From assembly GCA_022605955.1 (NCBI GenBank), contig JAKCOZ010000007.1:14017501-14081500 (forward strand): DNA of 64,000 nucleotides, in the 5' to 3' direction. A program made the translations under genes and the position numbers. This document shows, in pieces, positions 1 to 11,848 of this stretch. This DNA comes from Rallus limicola (Eukaryota; Chordata; Aves; Gruiformes; Rallidae). Numbering within the stretch: the first letter of the stretch is position 1; the number at the start of each line of letters is the position of its first letter. Below the pieces are notes generated by a model, which worked only from the letters and a program-made list of their open reading frames with translations, ran no database searches and was not told where the DNA came from.

Positions 1-4
1 ATGA

Positions 5-330
5 GTATGGTGTTGCCTATAGGTACCAGTATACTCCATCTGTGGATTTGTGTGGTTTGTAAAGCTTTTTCAGTCAGAACCAAAATAGAGTTCCCTGCTA
101 GAGCTCTGGCAGCTGAATTGCCCTGTGTTTTCTCCCAAGTAAACCTCCTCACAGAGAGAGTAAGGTGTTTTACTATGGTTGTATTAGTTCTCTGCCTGTA
201 TAGATATTGCAGTACTTTTGGATACCAGGGTATTTGGTATTTCTGGGCTGCACGGGTATGGTGTTGCCTATAGGTACCAGTATACTCCATCTGTGGATTT
301 GTGTGGTTTGTAAAGCTTTTTCAGTCAGAA
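5..330. repeat. 251-bp-period direct repeat, partial tandem array at the window edge
   Basis: Bases 5-79 recur, by eye without mismatch, at 256-330, giving a 75-bp match at an offset of 251 bp. Similarity stops abruptly after 330, where the sequence differs from that after 79. Left of the match only four bases exist in the window (two of them agree), so the array may continue upstream. This is what the right-hand end of a tandem array with a unit of about 251 bp would look like, with 80-330 the last full unit. The short open frames here duplicate the same peptide because of the repeat and are not gene evidence. A simple two-copy segmental duplication is the alternative. Confidence 0.85.
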
Positions 331-3300
331 TGGTTGGATTTTTTTTAATGAGCATGGGTAGTTTGAATTATTCCTTTTCTTGGGGGGCATTAATAAAATG
401 GCAACAGGGGTACAGCTTCACTTTTAAGGACAACGATCCCTTCCCTGAGCCATTCTCTGTCAGGATGACAAGTAGCTGGCGGCTGTCAGGTCTGTGTAGG
501 AAATCTCCACAGCGGCACTGAGAATGTTTATTGTAGGGAGAGAACTTTTGCCCTGTGAAGTCACCTCCTACTAGTCACCAGTAGGTTTCTGATATTCTAT
601 CACAGGAAATTCCTGGTGGACCACAAAAGCAATCCCCTGAGTCCAGCTGCTGGGGGGGAGAAGCGGTGCACCGCACTGCCGGGGTTGAGCCTCAGCCTCC
701 AGCTTGGGGCAGAGCACCTGTGCCCTGCAAAAGGCAAACTCTGTGCTCCTCGAACAATGTTAAAATGAACTATACAGGGGGGCAAAGGTCAAGTGAACCA
801 TTATTGTGCTGCATTTTATGCAAACAAAAAAATGTATTAGAGGATGTGCTTTGTATTGTAACAAGGTACTGTAAGATTATATTTAGGCTTCATGTCTTTG
901 AAGCCCTTGGTAACACAACTGTATAATCACAGCTCTTGATGTTAATGAGGAAGTTATATTATAAGGCACTCCATCTAACTGGGAACAGTGTAGGAAGAAT
1001 GAATAACCTTCAGGAGAGCGTATAAAGCCAGCTATCCAGACCTCAAAAGCTGGCATATCAGGTGAATATGTACATATCTCTGCTAAGGAGAAAAGAAAGA
1101 TATCAGTCAGCAATTACTTTCCTTGCTTGTCAGATGACAGTTCTTCTTGCACACCTTGGAGGGCACAGCCCTCACTAACACTCTGTTTTCCACTGCTCTT
1201 CTGCCAGTGTTTCAAGTACTCAGCTCCATCAGCTTGCCCAGCTAAGCAGCAAGAGTGCATGGAACTTTATCTGCAGGAATTAGTGCACAGCAGAGAAGCA
1301 GCCTTGGAAAGGATGAGTACTATGTGGTTGGATGCTTGTAGGGCTCTGTGTCGCTTAACTAAAAGACACCAAACTCGTAATTTCTTTTAAAGAGAGGGAT
1401 GCTGTGGTAGCAAAATACTGACCCTTGCTAAAAATAGGTGATGTGCTTCCAGAGCTCTGTTATTAACTCCTAACCAAAGGCTGATTTCATCTGTCTGCAA
1501 CCTTGAGATGTGTGAGTCTCCTAAGAAGGGCTCTCTATGGGTTTGTAGGATTTTGATGCTGCACTCCATGTTTGCTGCTCCTGAAGTGCTCTTCTGTCCA
1601 CTCACTTTTGTATCATCGTGCTATCACCGGCAGGCCTCACCACAGCAACCTGTGCTATCACATGTGGGTACAAGCACCAAGGAGACAGCACGTTAGGCCT
1701 CAGCTCCTTTAGCCAAAACAGTGCAGACGAACAAATGCAATCTTAATTATAAGGGTGTGTATTTTGGGGCTTTGGTAGTGGTTTCTTTGGGGTTTTTTTT
1801 GAGTTAATGAGTGTGGGTATCTCCTCCTCTTTTTGTTTTTTTTTTTTTTTGCAAAGAAAAGTTTGGAGGGGGGGAAGTAGCTGTGACTGACACAGCAATC
1901 CCATGGCACGCAGTACCTAGACGTAGAAGAAAGGCATTTTAAGGATGTTCTCCAAAGGTGCCCATGTGACTTAGGAGCACATGTACCACTTTTGTAAAGG
2001 GACTTACTGAGAAGTGATGGGCTGGGTATGGCCTGTAGCGAAGTCAGATGGGCATTTTTGAAAACTGCACCCCTGATTTTAAAAGAAAGGAAAACGTGAG
2101 GCAATCGCAGCTGATTCAGCATCCGGCAGTCTCAGCCAAGTCATATTTTACCTCTTCCCTTCCCTCCCCGCACAAAACTTCCAGGAAAACCTGCAAAGAA
2201 AAGGCATATGTGGGTAGGAGGAGACCTGCTTTTAATTTCTGTACCTCCTATTCAACACAATGCCACACAATGCACAGGATGCGAATATCCCAAGGCACCT
2301 TATACAATACAAGTAACAAAAGCATACACACATGCACAAGAAAGGGGGGAGAAGCAAGCATGACAGGGTTATAAAAATGCAGGTAAAGCTGCCTGTGAAC
2401 CTCTTGTGTAAAGGAGACTCGTGAAAAGGTCATCTTTAGAAAGGAAAAAATGGGGGCAAGGAGGCTGAAGATCACAACATCAGATTGAGGTGATCACGAG
2501 AATTTGAGTTTCACTTCAGAGCAGGATTTATCTAGTTTTCTCTATCATGTGGAAAGTATTGGCCAGGTCTTTTATTAGCAGAGGAGGAGTCTGGCGCAAT
2601 GTGTCCTCAGCACAGGTCCACTGATGCTCCTAAGTTACTACCTACAGAGCAACCTGGGGCCAGCGCTGAGTCACCTAATGGCTGCAGTGATAGCACAGAG
2701 CAGTTTCTGTGGCTGGAAACATATCGTGTCTAGTCCTTGCTTCTTCTCCTTTTGGCTTGCAAAGAGAAGTGTAGGAGTTGCTTACACCCTCAGACCCACC
2801 ACCTCATCTGATTAAAAGAGATCATTCAGGGGGGTGGGGGGGGACGGGACACTACACAACACACAGAGGACAAGATCACAACCACTATTCTGATGAAGTG
2901 CTGCAAAGTATTTGAAGAAACACCCAGCACTAAGGGCACTGGCAGCACTACATGAGTGCATCAGAGCCTGATCAAAGAAATTTAACCCTCTTGCTGACAT
3001 ATTGCTCTACATTTCCATTAGAAAGGCAGTGTTGTGGGTGAAGCACACAGAGCCTTGCCTGATCTGCTCCTGCTGGTAAGCTCACAGACAAGTTACTGGT
3101 CAATGAGCTCATCAGAATCTACCCCCCAAAAAAAATAATGAGGTAGGCTTGAAAAGTTTGCAGCAAGAATGTACACTATGCTTTCATACAGGACTAAAAG
3201 AAAAACACTTTAAACAAAAGGTGAGAGACATATTTTCTTTATTAAAAAGACCATATTTTTAATATAGAGGGCTTCATTCACAGATGGGAGTTACTAGATG

Positions 3301-4420
3301 ATTCGTAGTCACAGCAATGTTAGCTGGAGCACCACAATCACATGTGAGCCTACAGAGGCAGAAAGCAGAAACTGCAAGAAATTTAAGTGGGATATCACCA
3401 TGAGTCACTTCTCCCTATGGAATGTGGTCACTGGAGTAATTTATTACGCAACACCTCTGTATTTAAGAAAGAATGAAGTTGGGACATTTTTATTCACTAG
3501 CAGTGTTGATGGACAGTTGCTATCAGTGTAACGTAACTGCAGTGGGCAAATAGGATCTTTTGCCACATCTTAGCTGCCTAATTCTGAACGCAGAAAAATT
3601 AGAAATACCAAATTCTCCCTTAATAGAGGTTTGTTTACCACATCAAATCCATGCTCGGTGTAAATTCACTAGGAAGGAAGAAGAACAACAAAAATATCAG
3701 AGAGTCTTTTTTTTCCATTATACAGTGAGACGAGGTAGAGATTTTGTCTTGAAATCACGACTGATGGGACCAGATGGCCCAGACCCACCAGCAGTCATGG
3801 GATGGCACCTGTGCCTTCACCTTCAGTGGTTGCAGAGCTGCAATTGCTGCCTTAAGCTACATGAAAAAATTCTGTAATAGACATGGGTTTACTGTGCAGT
3901 GCTGTATACCACTGTTCTTCTCCTTGCACTCTGGCCTTTGATTTTGTTTTTCTAAAAAATAAAACCCAAACAAAACACCAGGAACAAATAAAATGTTATC
4001 TTAGCTGTGTGCAGAGGTACCAGTAAGGAGGTATTCAGGGTGTTTGGAAGACACACATAAAAAAAATTATTTTCTACTAGGTATGTAAACAAATAATTGT
4101 TTTGTCTTTTGCGTGTGCCTCTCTGCATTGTAACCAAAGTTTTGTGTTTTAATGAGAGACTGGGTAAAGAAGAAGCCCCTCCTCACCAGGGTCCAGCCCA
4201 GCTCCCCAGCGAGTTCCTCACCTACTGCCTGTGCTTGTTCCCACGTGGTGCTGCAGAACCTGGCCCTGGCCAGTATCTCGTAATCCTGGCCAGCTCAGGA
4301 AAAGGAGTCATTTGTTGCCTGGACATTGCGCTGAGTGGTAAAAGTGACCAAAAGTGAATCAGTAGGTTAGTTCCAGTAAGGGATTTTTTTTTTTGTTGTT
4401 CTGTTTAAACAAAATATTTA
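331..4420. other. Non-coding stretch without recognisable gene
   Basis: I see no exon, RNA gene or young transposon here. It holds a T-run near 1837-1850, a G-rich run near 2829-2847, a T-run near 4384-4394 and scattered AATAAA words near 3960 and 3987 that have no transcript attached. Open frames of up to 137 codons occur on both strands without family resemblance and are compatible with chance. Confidence 0.6.
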
Positions 4421-5000
4421 CAGCAAGGACAGGGAGGTGATTGTCCCGCTCCACTTTGCCCTCATGAGGCCCCAGCTGGAGTCCAGATCTGGGGCCCCAA
4501 TACAAGAAAGATGTAGAACTGTTGGAGAGGGTCCAGAGGACGGCAACAAAGATCATTAGAGGGCTGGAGCACCTCCCCTACAAAGTGAGGCTAAGGGAGC
4601 TGGGCTTGTTCAGCCTGGAGAAGAGAAGGCTGCAGGGGGACCTCATTGCAGCTTTCCAGTACCTGAAGGGAGCATACAAACAGGAGGGGAATCAACTTTT
4701 CAAAAGAGTACATAATGGCAAGACAAGGGGGAATGGACTAAAGCTAAAGGAGGGAAGGTTTAGATTAGATATTAGGGGGAAGTTTTTTACACAGAGAGTG
4801 ATAAGGTACTGGAACAGGCTGCTCAGAGAAGTGGTGGATGCCCCGTCCCTGGAAGTGTTCAAGGCCAGGTTGGATGGGGCCCTGGGCAACCTTGTGTAGA
4901 TCCAGGCCTGGAGGTTGTTGGCCCTGCCTGTGGCAGGGGGGTTGGAACTCCATGATCCTTGGGGTCCCTTCCAACCCAGACCATTTTATGATTCTGTGAA
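4421..5000 (+). mobile_element. CR1 LINE, 5'-truncated, 3' end intact
   Basis: This is a plus-strand CR1 retrotransposon copy of about 580 bp that starts inside ORF2 and runs to the 3' tail ending in a TTATGATTCTGTGAA-type motif. The region after the reverse-transcriptase core is recognisable from the conserved ERVQR...TKIIRGLEHLPY...[18 protein letters not shown] order. One frameshift near 4480-4500 separates the first ORF2 segment (RPQLE...) from the downstream frame. The 3' UTR carries the CR1-typical GGGGGGTTGGAACT and CCTTCCAACCC words. Being truncated, the copy cannot move by itself. The open tail and full 3' end suggest one of the younger insertions in the window. Confidence 0.96.
4498..4899 (+). 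pseudogene. CR1 ORF2 C-terminal remnant, open frame
   Basis: The last roughly 130 codons of the CR1 ORF2 polyprotein (endonuclease plus reverse transcriptase in full-length elements) stay open to the normal stop at the end of ORF2. Only the C-terminal segment downstream of the catalytic reverse-transcriptase motifs is present. The end follows the family pattern: VIRYWNRL, then PSLEVFKARLDGALGNLV before the stop. There is no upstream promoter or native start, so it is a dead fragment rather than a host gene. Preservation over this length points to a relatively recent insertion. Confidence 0.85.
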
Positions 5001-6842
5001 AATATTTACTTTTAAGCCAGTGATATGGTTAGAAAGATACTGAACACAAATGATGCCTGCTCTGTAGAATCCTACACTGTGCAACTATACCCTTCTAGCA
5101 TTTTCTAGCATCTATAAACATGCACTTATAGATCTCTCTTTTTATAGTAAAATAGTTCCTAAAGCTTATCCCATGGATACTCTGCATATAGTTTTCTTGC
5201 AGAAGACAGAGCTCTCAAATGTGTTTGAAATGTGTTGATATATTTCCAGTCATCCAGGATCCAGGTTCCTGTGTGGACAAGTAGTTAGACTGACAGTCAA
5301 TTTTTGGAGAGCCTTGGCTCTCAGATGGGGATTGGAGAGAGTGAATGAAAAATTATGTCTGCTTACCACTTTACTTTTCTGCAGTCTTAGTTCTGTTGAA
5401 ACCAAGACCTTGTGGGGGAACTGGAGTTGTTGGCTTCTGTGTATGTGAAAACAGAAAATCTGTACCACAGCAGAGCAGCCTTGAGATACGAGGCTGGGAA
5501 TTTAAGGAGTATCCCAACAGTCTGGCATGATTGACAGAATTGTGACTGCTCTGTAGAGTAGCTCTGCTTCGCACTCATGGGCTACAATACCAGTGAACTA
5601 CTTTAATCAAAAGTTTACTTTGTTGAGTGATTAATCCCATTATTTTCCATAGATCTACTTTTGAATAGTAAGATAGCCTTACTCTGCACAGAATACAAGC
5701 TAGACTGCATCTGCAATCCTGCAATTCCAAATTTCGTCTGTTAGATTTTTCTTTTTGGGGAAAAAAAAAAGGGACAAGCTATAAAACCCCCCAAAAACTG
5801 TCTATCACCCACTCAATGTAAAGCTGACATTGAATTAATCTTGAGAAGAGAAAGGTTGCTATTGGGGTGATGCACATGGAAAAGAGGAAGCTTTTTCTGA
5901 GCAAAGGCACAAGGAGAAGCTTGCTGAGATTCCTGGAGTGTCATAAAGCTCAAACCAACCATGGGTGACTACTTTACACTGTGAGACAGGTCTGATACCT
6001 CTGTGTTTCTCTGGCACAGGCAGAACTCTGATGCTCTCCCTGATTAGGTATAGTCTCATAACCCAGGTGGACAGCAAACACCGATATTGACAATCTGGCA
6101 AGGCAGGGGAAAATTGGTCTTAATTTTTCAGTGAAGACTTCTCTTTCATTTCAGTTTGCTCCAGAACCACAGACATCTCAATTTTCATGTGTTGCTAAGG
6201 CACCAAATCTGGACCGAAAATCAAATCTACTTCTTTCACCTCCTCTTCCTGTCTGCACTGAAACTCACCTTAACGGTGACAACAGTAATAACGGTGATAT
6301 TTGCTTTCAACTACCTCTAATAATGTCTTCAGAGTAGAGGTACAACTTTTGGCATCTTGTGACCTACATTCAGTTTTGACTTCTGTTTGTATTTCCAACA
6401 CATCACCAAAAAATACCCAAACCAACCCCAAAGTGTTCTATTTGCACCCCACCTGTGCAGCACGAATGTGTCAGACAAGGTGACAGGTTCTTCTAAAATT
6501 GCTGGTAATGCATCAGGTGAGCTTACACTTAGTAACAAAGCACAACAGGCCTTTATGCTTGTGCTGGTTGTTTCTAGGAGGAAGAAACAGGTGACCATAT
6601 TACCAATTCCTACATCTTTCAGGAGTAAAAATTATTTGTGCTGTGAATTTGAATCCTCTTCCTCGATCTTGAATAATTAATCTCAGGAAGGCAGGTTAAG
6701 GCATCAAAGCATGCCTCCCATCTGCAGGTGGTGAGCATGGGCTACTCTGTCCTTAATAGAGGTTTCAGCCAGGAAGTTTCATATCCAGTGGACGTTTTCA
6801 AATTTATAACATTAGGGAAAAACATCACAGTGACTATGAATG
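5001..6842. other. Non-coding stretch between CR1 copies
   Basis: No gene or transposon is recognised. A purine run (G4-A10-G3) sits near 5757-5773. Open frames are short and overlap each other on both strands. Confidence 0.55.
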
Positions 6843-7348
6843 TTTGCCCCTGTACTCAGCATTGGTGAGGCTGCACCTTGAGTGCTGTGTCCAGTTCTGG
6901 GCTCCTCACCATAAGAAGGACATTGAGGTCCTTGAGTGAGTCCAGAGAAGGGCAACCAGGCTGGGGAAGGGGCTGGAGGGAAAATCCTCCATATGAGGAG
7001 CGGCTGAGGGAGCTGGGGTTGTTTAGTCTGGAGGAGAGAAGGCTGAAGGGAGACCTTATCACCACCTACAACTACCTGAAGGGAGTTTGTAGAGAGGTGG
7101 GCGGTGGTCTCTTCAGCCAGGTGACAGGAGATAGGACAAGTGGAAATGGCACAAAGCTGTGCCAGGGCAGGGTCAGATTAGATGTTAGGAAAAAAAAATT
7201 ACTGAAAGAGTTGTGAGGGCCTGGAACACCATCCCTGGATGTGTTTTTAAAAAAGGGTAGATGAGGTGCTTAGGGATATGGTTTATCATAGGATGGGAAT
7301 GGTTGGACTTGATGATCTTTTCCAACCTTGTGATTCTGTGATTCTGTT
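6843..7348 (+). mobile_element. CR1 LINE, 5'-truncated, ATTCTGTG tail
   Basis: This is a plus-strand CR1 copy of about 505 bp. It starts in ORF2 with the [20 protein letters not shown] segment and ends with GATGATCTTTTCCAACC followed by a doubled TGATTCTG tail. The [29 protein letters not shown] stretch is readable, but upstream and downstream parts fall in other frames, so ORF2 is broken in several places. The 3' UTR (TTTATCATAGGATGGGAATGGTTGGACTT across about 7280-7312) differs from the 4421 copy, so it belongs to a different CR1 subfamily. I do not assign a subfamily name. Confidence 0.94.
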
Positions 7349-7781
7349 TGAACATAACTTGTAGGTTGTTGACTCATTTATAAAGTGACTCAGTGCAGCA
7401 GGAATGCTGATTATGAGGAGAGGAATTCTTTACATCCTACCCAAGGGACTAAGAGGGAATCTCTGGCACATCCCTGTGCACAGTCCAACAGCAAGGCAGT
7501 TTCCAGCTGCTGGACACAGCAGGACTTAGAAGTGAACTACAAAGTAGGGAGGTGTGTGTGTATGTTTTGATTTGGCTGTGCTGTAGTGCACAAAGGAGAG
7601 CTAGTTTTCCTCTTGATTTTTTTTCCTCTCTGCTTCTGTTTCTTTTGTTTGTTTGCTTTTTAACATCAGAAATTTTGGGGTTGCTTGTCCCTGGAGGACT
7701 TGTGCCTAAAATGAAATATTAATAATACAGGAGTGAAAGCTGAGAAATCAAATGGAAAGGATCTAGCGGTGGCCTTTGTAG
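7349..7781. other. Short non-coding spacer with pyrimidine tract
   Basis: It holds a T/C-rich tract at about 7608-7655 ending in CATCAG, which resembles a splice acceptor but is followed by no supported exon. Nothing else is recognised. Confidence 0.5.
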
Positions 7782-7850
7782 TGTTAGGTTAATGGTTGGA
7801 CTTGATGACCTAGAGGGACTTGCCCAACCTAACAGGTCCTATGATTTCTG
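7782..7850 (+). mobile_element. CR1 LINE 3'-tail fragment
   Basis: About 70 bp match the 3' UTR end of a CR1 copy: GGTTGGACTTGATGACC followed by CCAACCTAACAGGTCCTATGATTTCTG. No ORF2 sequence precedes it. It is therefore either a very short 5'-truncated insertion or the relic of an older copy. Only one degenerate tail unit remains. Confidence 0.8.
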
Positions 7851-10161
7851 CAGCCTGTGTAGTGTCAGCATTCCTCCAAAGGCACAGCATATAAACCAGC
7901 CAACTCTGCCAGTGCTAACATTGCACTGACAGTTGAATACTAAATTTCTTGGCCGTGCAACTTTAGGCTGCTGGGGTGGCCAGTGCTGCATACTGACAGC
8001 CTTTTAAGTACCCTAAGCCATTTTTCGTTCATGTGTCCTGGTGCTGGACAAAAGAAGTGAGCTCTTAGGGTACCTTTATAAGGATCTACTTCTACCTTCA
8101 AAATTCTTATAGTTGGATGTACATGAGTTCTTTGTCTCTGCTGCCTGCCCTGCACTAGAAATGCTAGATTGCCTTTAGGGAAGCTGCAGAGACCACTACA
8201 TGCAGAGTAGGTCTTCTGCATTGAGCCTGCCACGGCAGTGCTTGACCTTTCTGTGAGGCTCATCACTGCTTTCTGGGGGTTAGACACTGTGTCCTGTTCC
8301 CCCTATACTTATCTAGCCCCAGAAAGAGGCTGGTCCCAAGCATGATGTACAAGCTGCAAGTCCTCACTAGAGAAGTAGAAGCAGGGAGTGTTGGCATTTG
8401 TAGTGCTCCAAACAGCCCCTGGCATGCTGAGCACAGAGCTGCCAGAGCAGACCCATCACAAGGGCTCTGGGAGCAGTTGGCTGAAAGGGGCAGAGCACTC
8501 TCACCCCATAACAGCTGCCCTCCGGCCCAGATGGACCACAGATGGAGCATGGAGCTGTAGGCATCCAGCCACAAGCTCTTCTGTCATCTCTTTGTGGAGA
8601 TGCCAATGCAAATGCCTGTTCCCTGGTATCCAGGTTATCTCCATAAGAAGGAAGTGTGGATTTGGGTGGTCTGGGGAGTAACAGCCACCACCTTCAGATT
8701 GCCAGGAGGAAGAAAGCCTGGATAGGTGACACTGGAGAAGGACTTTTCCCAGTGACTTCCTTCTTGCAGCTTTGGGTTGCTGAGTGGTCATGGGCTTCTC
8801 TTGCAGGTCAGTGTGCTGCCACTGTTGCTGCTGCTGCTGCTGCTGGGAGAGATTTAGAAGGTTAGCTGGATAAAAGTGTGTGTGCCAGAGCAGCAGGAGC
8901 AAGCAAGCAGTCCTGTTGTGGGTGCTGGACATCTTCATTCAAAGCACAAATTCCTTGGACAGACCCAGGGCAAGTGATACAGGTGCATTAGAGCCTGGGA
9001 CAGGCACCAGAGTGAGGTAGCAGTGCGGATTTGGCTTACATCTGGGTTTTGGAGCCAGGCTCAGTGCCCATGCCAGTAGGGATGTCTTCTGACAGCTCTC
9101 TGCTCCTCTTTTAGGGCCATCACTACTCATTCACCCCTTGAATTATACACAGAGTGCTCAGGACAGAGGTGAAGCCTCAGCTCTTTGCAGTATTGCTTGG
9201 CCAGGTGATGAAAGGTAAGAACAGCAATATACAAACATAGACTGAGAAGGTTCTTCTATGGCCTCCATTTCAGGTCCCTGATCTCCCAGGTATTTGTGTT
9301 GTAATGCTTCTTTCCAGCTGAAGTTCCATTTCTTTGGGGGAACATTTAAGCCATAATGAAAATAGATCCATTTTCTACACCAAAAAGAGGGGAAACAAAA
9401 ATATGACACAAACTCACTTTAAAGAAAAGAAACATCAAGAGGGCTAATTAATCTCTGCAGCCTTAGAAGTGATTATTAGACACAATTGTTTATTTTCTGC
9501 TTCTGTGGCATTAATTGTAGGTCACAGCAGTACATTTAAGGATAAATCTGGCCACAAACCCATGAAAGGCATCTCACAGCAGGGGTGGCAGATTTAGGAA
9601 TCCATGGGTGAGCAGTGACTGAGAGCTGGCTCAGCAATTTCATGAGCTAGGATTGATTAATACTTCTTTCTGATATTACCTGTATGAAACAAATAGGCCT
9701 TTACCATTGGTTTAATAGGAAATTTAAGCTTTCCCACTTCACAAGTGCTGCCTTTATTATCTGTTATCTCTCTGTGGGTTTGGCTGGTTTGTGTACCTCT
9801 GGGTGTAAGACATCATGTCTGAATTATTTTCTTAAACAGTGTTTTGGGGAAGCTTACAGCTCACCTGGACAGTGAGGCCTATTGTAGAATCCTCAAACTT
9901 TCAAAATCCTTGTATATTTGATCATTGTCTGAGCTTTCAATTTACTGGCCCTGCGATTACTCAGAGTTTTTGTGTTGCTCCTTCTGAAGCTACTTGTCAG
10001 CCTCATCTACCTGGAGTGAGCTGATTTATGATCTTTATTGCTCTGTGCATCTCCCTTATTCTGATTTTTCTCTTTCTGATTTAATGCTTGAGATAATTTG
10101 AAGGTAACATGAGGTAATATGAAGCCCTGAATGGTGTATCATTAATAGATTTTAATTATGC
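7851..10161. other. Non-coding stretch with a (CTG) microsatellite
   Basis: No gene is recognised. Open frames overlap on both strands between 8.3 and 8.9 kb, including a glutamine run on the minus strand that comes only from the CTG microsatellite. Confidence 0.55.
8826..8845 (+). repeat. (TGC)n/(CTG)n microsatellite, nearly 7 units
   Basis: Uninterrupted TGC triplets run from 8826 to 8845 and encode polyglutamine if read on the minus strand. There is no supported host gene around them. Confidence 0.9.
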
Positions 10162-11082
10162 CATCCAGAGGACCTGGACAAGCTGGTGAAGTGGGCCCAG
10201 GTGAACCTCATGACATTCATAGAATCATAGAATCATAGAATCATAGAATCATAGAATCATAGGGGTTGGAAGGGACCTTGAGAGATCATCGGGCCCAACA
10301 CCCAAAGCCAAGTACAGGGTCCTGCACCTGGGTCGGGACAACCCCCATTGTCCATACAGGTTAGGAGATGATGTGCTGGAAAGCAGCCCTGGGGAAAAGG
10401 ACTTGGGAGTACTCATGGATGAGAAGCTGGACATGAGCTGCCAATGTGCATCTGCAGCCCAGAAGGCCAACCACATCCTGGGCTGCATCAAAAGAAGTGT
10501 GAGCAGCAGATTGAGAGAGGTGATTCTGCTCCTCTGCTCTGCTCTGGTGAGACCTCACCTGAAGTACTGTGTCCAGCTTTGGAGCCCTCAACACAAGAAG
10601 GACATGGACCTGTTGGAGGGTGCCCAGAGGAGGGCTACAAAAATGATCAAAGGGCTGGAGCACCTCTACTATGAAGACAGGCTGAGAGTTGGGCTTGTTC
10701 TGCTTGGTGAAGAGAAGGCTCTGGGGGAACCTTATGGCAGCCTTCCAGTACCTGAGAGGTGCCTATAAGAAAGCTGGGGAAGAACTGTTCATGAGGGCTT
10801 GTAGCAATAGGACAAGGGGTAACAGTTTTAAACTAGAAAAGGGGAGATTTAGGCTGGCCATTAGGAAAAAATTCTTCAATATGAGGGTGGTAGATCACTG
10901 GGACAGGTTGTCCAGTGAGGTAGTGGAGGCCCCACCCCTGGAGATATTCAAGGTCAGGCTTGATGAGGCTCTGAGCAACATGATCTGGTGAAGATGTCCC
11001 TGCTTACTGCAGGGGGGTTGGACTAGATGACCTCTAAAATTCCCTCCCAAGGGACTACACATTCTGTGATTCTATGATTTTT
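10162..11082 (+). mobile_element. CR1 LINE, longest plus-strand copy, interrupted by an antisense CR1 tail
   Basis: This plus-strand CR1 copy of about 0.92 kb (about 0.84 kb without the insert) covers a longer part of ORF2 than its neighbours. It begins at DLDKLVKWAQVNLM, resumes after the insert at KYRVLHLG, and continues through [16 protein letters not shown] and [17 protein letters not shown] to the ORF2 end. A small deletion near 10685-10700 shifts the frame, so the C-terminal hundred codons (10689-10991) lie in a second frame. The 3' UTR has GAAGATGTCCCTGCTTACTG, GGTTGGACTAGATGACC and an ATTCTGTGATTCTATGA tail. Bases about 10219-10299 are foreign and in antisense orientation (see the nested entry). 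Confidence 0.96.
10219..10299 (-). mobile_element. Very short antisense CR1 3' tail nested in another CR1
   Basis: Read on the minus strand this is a CR1 3' terminus of only about 80 bp: GGTCCCTTCCAACCCCTATG followed by at least five repeats of the 8-bp unit ATGATTCT. It splits the ORF2 of the surrounding plus-strand CR1 between the codons for ...NLMTF and ...AKYRVLHLG. The insertion must therefore be younger than its host copy. Almost total 5' truncation is common for CR1. No clear target-site duplication is visible, which fits CR1 behaviour. Confidence 0.88.
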
Positions 11083-11812
11083 TTTTCCTTCCTGTATGTT
11101 GAATTGAGTTTAGATTTGTGGGCACCTACCTCAGGAATAAATTGTCAGTTCATAGTATTGGTTGCCAGATTCAGATGACAATGTACCTGTATTGTTCTTT
11201 TTAAATGTCAATCAGTTGCACGGTCACTAATGACATTTGTGACTAGAAGAGTTATGGCTAGAGTGATGAGGTTTAGGGCACACTTCCTAGTGTCATGTTG
11301 CTTATCAGTGCTCAAGTTTATTATTAGGGTTACCAAATCCATTATTTCTTCCAGGTATACAGATTATGCAGTTGAAGAAGCATATTAAGGGAATAATAAT
11401 TTAATAAAAAATATTGTTAGCAACATCCAAAAAGATGTTATTGAATGGAGGAGGGTTTGCTCTGCATGGTGGGCAGAGAATCGTGTCCCCAAATGAAAAT
11501 GACCTTAATTTACTGAAATTCAAATTATGTATCACTGGGCCGTACCCCTTTGCATCTGATTCAGAGGTTTCTGTCTTTATTTAGTTTGCAACTCTATTAC
11601 CTCACCCCAAGCTGGCAAGGCTGGGCCACCTGGAAACTTGTGGACTCTCCGGGAAGCACTGGTGATTCAGTGAGGGTAGGTGGCACGCTGCCCTCTGAGT
11701 CACTGTGGAGAAGTCCTTCGCCACTGCATGATGGCCCTGAAGGAGCCATCTGCTGAAGGAGGCACCTTGCTGGCAGCTATTTATCTGACAGATATTTATC
11801 TATCTGAAAGGT

Positions 11813-11848
11813 AGACAGATAAAATTGACCAGACAGATAAAACTGATC
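11813..11848 (+). repeat. 18-bp tandem duplication, two copies
   Basis: The unit AGACAGATAAAATTGACC (11813-11830) is followed at once by AGACAGATAAAACTGATC with two differences. Further GACAGATA and TATCTATC words upstream suggest slippage in a GATA-like low-complexity patch. Confidence 0.8.

Noticed and set aside
3950..4000. Two AATAAA signals as a gene 3' end
   Set aside because: They are within an A-rich patch with no upstream exon evidence.
8501..8938. Minus-strand ORF with a glutamine run
   Set aside because: The run comes from the CTG microsatellite and there is no other coding signal.
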